Below, in pieces: positions 5,576 to 7,405 of a stretch of DNA of 7,405 nucleotides. Position 1 is the stretch's first letter. Each line of letters opens with the position of its first letter. This DNA comes from Actinomycetes bacterium (lineage in GTDB: Bacteria > Actinomycetota > Actinomycetes > Propionibacteriales > Propionibacteriaceae), in contig JAEZHJ010000003.1 of the NCBI GenBank assembly GCA_023436925.1, positions 1-7,405 on the forward strand. The letters are read 5' to 3'. Made by a program: the position numbers and the translations under genes. The notes beneath the pieces are model-generated. The model did not search any database, was not told the DNA's origin, and saw only the letters and a program-made list of their open reading frames with translations.

Positions 5576-7048
5576 ATGGCGGTCGTAGCGGGGGTCGACA
5601 GCTCCACCCAGTCCTGCACGGTCGAGTTGCGGGACGCGGCCGGCGGTGAGCTACTGGGTACCGGACGTGCCAAGCACCCGCCGACCTACCCGCCGGTCAG
5701 CGAGCAACTCACCTCGGACTGGTGGGACGCGTTCCAGCTGGCGCTGGCCGACGCGTGCCGGGCGGCGGACGTAGCGCCGGCGGAGATCCGCGCGATCAGC
5801 GTGGGTGCCCAGTGCCACGGCCTGGTCGCCCTGGATGCCGACGACCGCCTCGTCCGTCCGGTGAAGTTGTGGAACGACACCACCGCCGCCCCCGATGTCG
5901 AGCGATTGCTCGCCCGCCGGCCACAGCCGGAGTGGGTGGCCGACGTCCTGCTGCCGCTCAATCCCGCTCTCACGATCGCCAAGCTCGCCTGGCTCGCGCG
6001 AGTGGAGCCCGAGAACCTGCGGCGGGCGCGGCGGATCATGGTGCCGGCCGACTGGCTGACCTACCAACTCACCGGCGAACTGGTGACCGACCGCTCGAAC
6101 GCGTCCGGGACCGGCTACTACGCCGCCCACCAGCAGCGGTGGCGTACCGACCTGCTCAGCGAGTACGTCGATCCGGACATCGACTGGGCCGGCATGCTGC
6201 CGCGGGTACTCCGCCCCAGTGAGGCTGCCGGCACGGTGCGTCCAGAGATCGCCACCCGGCTGGGGCTGCGACGCGACGTGCTGGTCGGCCCGGGCGGCGG
6301 GGACCAGCACCTGGCGGCGGCCGGCATGGGCCTGCACAGCGGTGAGGTGGCGTTCAGCCTCGGCACCTCCGGGGTGGTGTTCACCCCGGCCGGGCTCCCG
6401 GCGGGCACCCCCGACTGGAGCGTTGACTACGTCTGCGACGTCACCGGTGGCTACCTGCCGCTGATCTGCACGCTGAACTGCACGAAGGTGACCGACCGGT
6501 TCGCCTATCTGCTCGGTGTCGACCACACCGCGCTGGACCAGCTGGCCCTCGCGGCGCCCGTCACCGCAGGGCTGGAACTGCTGGCCTACCTCGACGGGGA
6601 GCGGACGCCGATGCGGCCCGGCACCACGGGGACGTTGACCGGGCTGCGCAGCGACACCACCCGCGAGGAGATGGCCAAAGCGGCCTACGACGGGGTTGTC
6701 CAGGGACTCGTCCGCGGCATGATGACGCTGCAGGGCCTGGTCGGAGCTCCGATCACAGACCGAGTCATCGCGGTGGGAGGCGGAGCGCGCTCCCGGGCCT
6801 ACCGCCAGTTGATCGCCGACCGCTGTGGCGTCCCGGTGATCACCGTGGACGCACCCGAGGCAACCGCCCGCGGCGCCTGCATCCAGGCCGCCGCGGTGCT
6901 GACCGGGACGAACCTGGCCGACGTCCGTGATGCCTGGCAGCCGGCCGTGGTCACCACCATCGAGCCGAGGACCACAGCCCCGCTCGGGCTGGATCCCGCC
7001 TACCTCGCCCTCAGCGACCTGATGGACACCGCGTTCCTCTCCCGCTGA
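5576..7048 (+). CDS. FGGY-family carbohydrate kinase, xylulokinase-like
   Basis: This 490-residue cytoplasmic kinase transfers phosphate from ATP to a sugar. It has the two-lobe FGGY/actin-like fold: an N-terminal phosphate motif GVDSSTQSCTV (6-16), a substrate segment SVGAQCHGLVALD (75-87) with RPVKLWNDT (94-102), and the catalytic region GGGDQHLAAAGMG (240-252) with presumed base D243. The C-terminal lobe has GTSG (263-266), YLDGERTP (338-345) and AVGGGARSRAYRQL (399-412) for the nucleotide. The QxHG plus LWND pattern is closest to xylulokinases (XylB has QMHG), and the length is right, but FGGY substrates range over pentuloses, polyols, hexuloses and gluconate. No isomerase or dehydrogenase producing xylulose is present, so I do not assign a symbol. 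ATG 5576 is 8 bases after the SIS stop, with GAGGA overlapping that stop. It is the last gene of the operon. Q244-H245 in place of the usual Asn after the catalytic Asp is a small departure from E. coli XylB. Confidence 0.88.
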   Translation: MAVVAGVDSSTQSCTVELRDAAGGELLGTGRAKHPPTYPPVSEQLTSDWWDAFQLALADACRAADVAPAEIRAISVGAQCHGLVALDADDRLVRPVKLWNDTTAAPDVERLLARRPQPEWVADVLLPLNPALTIAKLAWLARVEPENLRRARRIMVPADWLTYQLTGELVTDRSNASGTGYYAAHQQRWRTDLLSEYVDPDIDWAGMLPRVLRPSEAAGTVRPEIATRLGLRRDVLVGPGGGDQHLAAAGMGLHSGEVAFSLGTSGVVFTPAGLPAGTPDWSVDYVCDVTGGYLPLICTLNCTKVTDRFAYLLGVDHTALDQLALAAPVTAGLELLAYLDGERTPMRPGTTGTLTGLRSDTTREEMAKAAYDGVVQGLVRGMMTLQGLVGAPITDRVIAVGGGARSRAYRQLIADRCGVPVITVDAPEATARGACIQAAAVLTGTNLADVRDAWQPAVVTTIEPRTTAPLGLDPAYLALSDLMDTAFLSR

Positions 7049-7137
7049 CCGGCGCCCGGGGACGGGCCCTCGCCAGGCGGGAGCCGTCCATGGCAAGCCC
7101 GGACCGCCGCGAGACCGCGACCGGTGCGGCAGCGACC

Positions 7138-7167
7138 GGCGCCCCCGGTGCCGGCCGGGTCGGCGCC
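7138..7167 (+). terminator. Strong GC-rich hairpin, candidate operon terminator
   Basis: GGCGCC-CCCGG, loop TGCCGG, CCGGG, two-base bulge TC, then GGCGCC gives an 11-bp stem. It lies 90 bases after the kinase stop. The following bases (CTTGCTCAGTTG) have only scattered T residues, so it is not a canonical rho-independent terminator. GC-rich hairpins without a long U run are commonly proposed as terminators in actinobacteria. Confidence 0.4.
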
Positions 7168-7210
7168 CTTGCTCAGTTGCCGCAGCTGCCGGGCGCGTGA
7201 ACTCGGAATC

Positions 7211-7232
7211 GGCCCGCAGGCCGCTCCGGGCC
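7211..7232 (+). repeat. Small GC-rich hairpin
   Basis: GGCCCG (7211-7216) and CGGGCC (7227-7232) form a 6-bp perfect stem around a 10-base loop. No T tract follows. It may add to transcript termination or may be chance at this base composition. Confidence 0.2.
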
Positions 7233-7299
7233 TCGGGACGCGTACCCGCTCACGGCCACCTCCCTGTTCGTGGCTCTCACCCGGCCTCAACGGCCAGCC

Positions 7300-7347
7300 A
7301 GCGCGTGTCACGGGCCGGCAACCCCCGGGTTTTTCGGGCTACGCGCT
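7300..7347. repeat. Inverted repeat AGCGCGT/ACGCGCT next to a putative promoter
   Basis: AGCGCGT (7300-7306) and ACGCGCT (7341-7347) are perfect 7-bp inverted copies 34 bases apart. The right arm abuts the TAGGAT box, and the spacer includes a T5 run (7330-7334) between short CCCG and CGGG segments. It could be a paired protein-binding site or a folded 3' end. Chance is possible. Confidence 0.22.
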
Positions 7348-7352
7348 AGGAT
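7347..7352 (+). promoter_or_regulatory. Putative -10 box for the gene beyond the right edge
   Basis: TAGGAT matches the TATAAT consensus at 4 of 6 positions and is a frequent actinobacterial -10. No convincing -35 is found 16-18 bp upstream. It would start a + strand transcript near 7359 that runs off the window. Given the DciA-like gene at the left edge, the target may be gyrB. Confidence 0.42.
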
Positions 7353-7370
7353 GGAGGGGATCCGTTCAGA

Positions 7371-7399
7371 GCCGCCGTTGGAGTCTCATCCTCGGCGGC
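7371..7399 (+). repeat. Hairpin in the predicted leader of the next gene
   Basis: GCCGCCG (7371-7377) pairs with CGGCGGC (7393-7399). Inside, GGA (7380-7382) pairs with TCC (7389-7391) around the loop GTCTCA, across a small internal loop. It lies about 12 bases after the predicted transcription start and near the window edge, where it may be a 5'-leader structure. Function is unknown. Confidence 0.3.
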
Positions 7400-7405
7400 C
7401 TCATC

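Larger units (their letters stand above)
7049..7405. other. Intergenic region downstream of the operon, no convincing gene
   Basis: These 357 bases are very G+C rich on the left half. The only small open frames, for example 36 codons at 7090-7200, lack a ribosome binding site and have low-complexity Ala/Gly/Thr composition. The region holds an 11-bp direct repeat GACCGGCGCCC (7047-7057, 7134-7144), a strong hairpin at 7138-7167, a smaller hairpin at 7211-7232, an inverted repeat at 7300-7347, a -10-like box at 7347-7352 and a leader hairpin at 7371-7399. It most likely contains the operon's end and the promoter of the next gene. Confidence 0.6.

Noticed and set aside
5651..7096. 481-codon open frame antisense to the kinase
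   Set aside because: Long antisense frames are expected at this G+C content. The sense frame has full FGGY motifs and the antisense product has no recognisable domain.
7090..7200. 36-codon + strand open frame after the kinase
   Set aside because: No ribosome binding site, low-complexity product, and it includes the hairpin at 7138-7167.
7000..7311. 103-codon minus-strand open frame overlapping the kinase end and the intergenic region
   Set aside because: No family features, biased Arg/Gly/Ala composition, and it overlaps the well-supported kinase C-terminus and the hairpin region.
7351..7405. ATG at 7351 opening a frame to the window edge, possible start of the next gene
   Set aside because: The ATG lies inside the TAGGAT box, has no ribosome binding site, and the peptide (MEGIRSEPPLESHPRRPH) does not resemble a GyrB start. 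I cannot exclude it fully because the frame leaves the window.
1..7405. Search by eye for CRISPR arrays, insertion sequences, tRNA genes, DnaA-box clusters and attachment sites
   Set aside because: No regularly spaced repeats, transposase or integrase motifs, tRNA-like cloverleaf, or clusters of TTATCCACA-type boxes were seen.

Overview
The window looks like chromosomal DNA from a high-GC actinobacterium. Base composition is strongly G+C rich, codons end mostly in G or C, and long antisense shadow frames are common, as expected at such composition. The partial gene at the left edge has the C-terminal signature of the actinobacterial DUF721/DciA family, which normally sits in the replication cluster dnaA-dnaN-recF-dciA-gyrB. 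I cannot name the genus.

Layout. (1) Positions 1-143 hold the end of the DciA-like gene on the + strand. (2) Positions 160-1164 on the - strand encode a SorC-family sugar-responsive repressor/activator, convergent with the DciA gene (16 bp apart). (3) Positions 1165-1278 are a divergent control region with a likely leaderless promoter for the regulator, a direct repeat AGYACATC, and a possible promoter for the operon. (4) Positions 1279-7048 are a five-gene + strand operon: a CUT2 (ribose-type) ABC permease, a lipoprotein sugar-binding protein, a double-domain ABC ATPase, a KpsF/GutQ-like SIS-domain phosphosugar isomerase without CBS domains, and an FGGY kinase of xylulokinase type. Gaps are small (7 to 38 bp), each with a visible ribosome binding site. 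(5) Positions 7049-7405 have no convincing gene. They contain a strong GC-rich hairpin that may end the operon, then a -10-like TAGGAT and a second hairpin that may be the promoter and leader of the next gene. From conserved synteny that gene could be gyrB, but no part of it is visible.

How the genes work together. The binding protein captures a sugar outside the membrane, and the permease and ATPase import it. The kinase phosphorylates it, the SIS protein interconverts an aldose-phosphate and a ketose-phosphate, and the SorC regulator probably senses a phosphorylated intermediate. There is no dehydrogenase or conventional aldose isomerase in the operon. The simplest reading is therefore 'phosphorylate first, isomerise second', for example an aldopentose to its 5-phosphate and then to a pentulose-5-phosphate. 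The substrate is unknown. The SIS protein lacks two residues that I recall as important in classical arabinose-5-phosphate isomerases, so its exact reaction is the most open question here.
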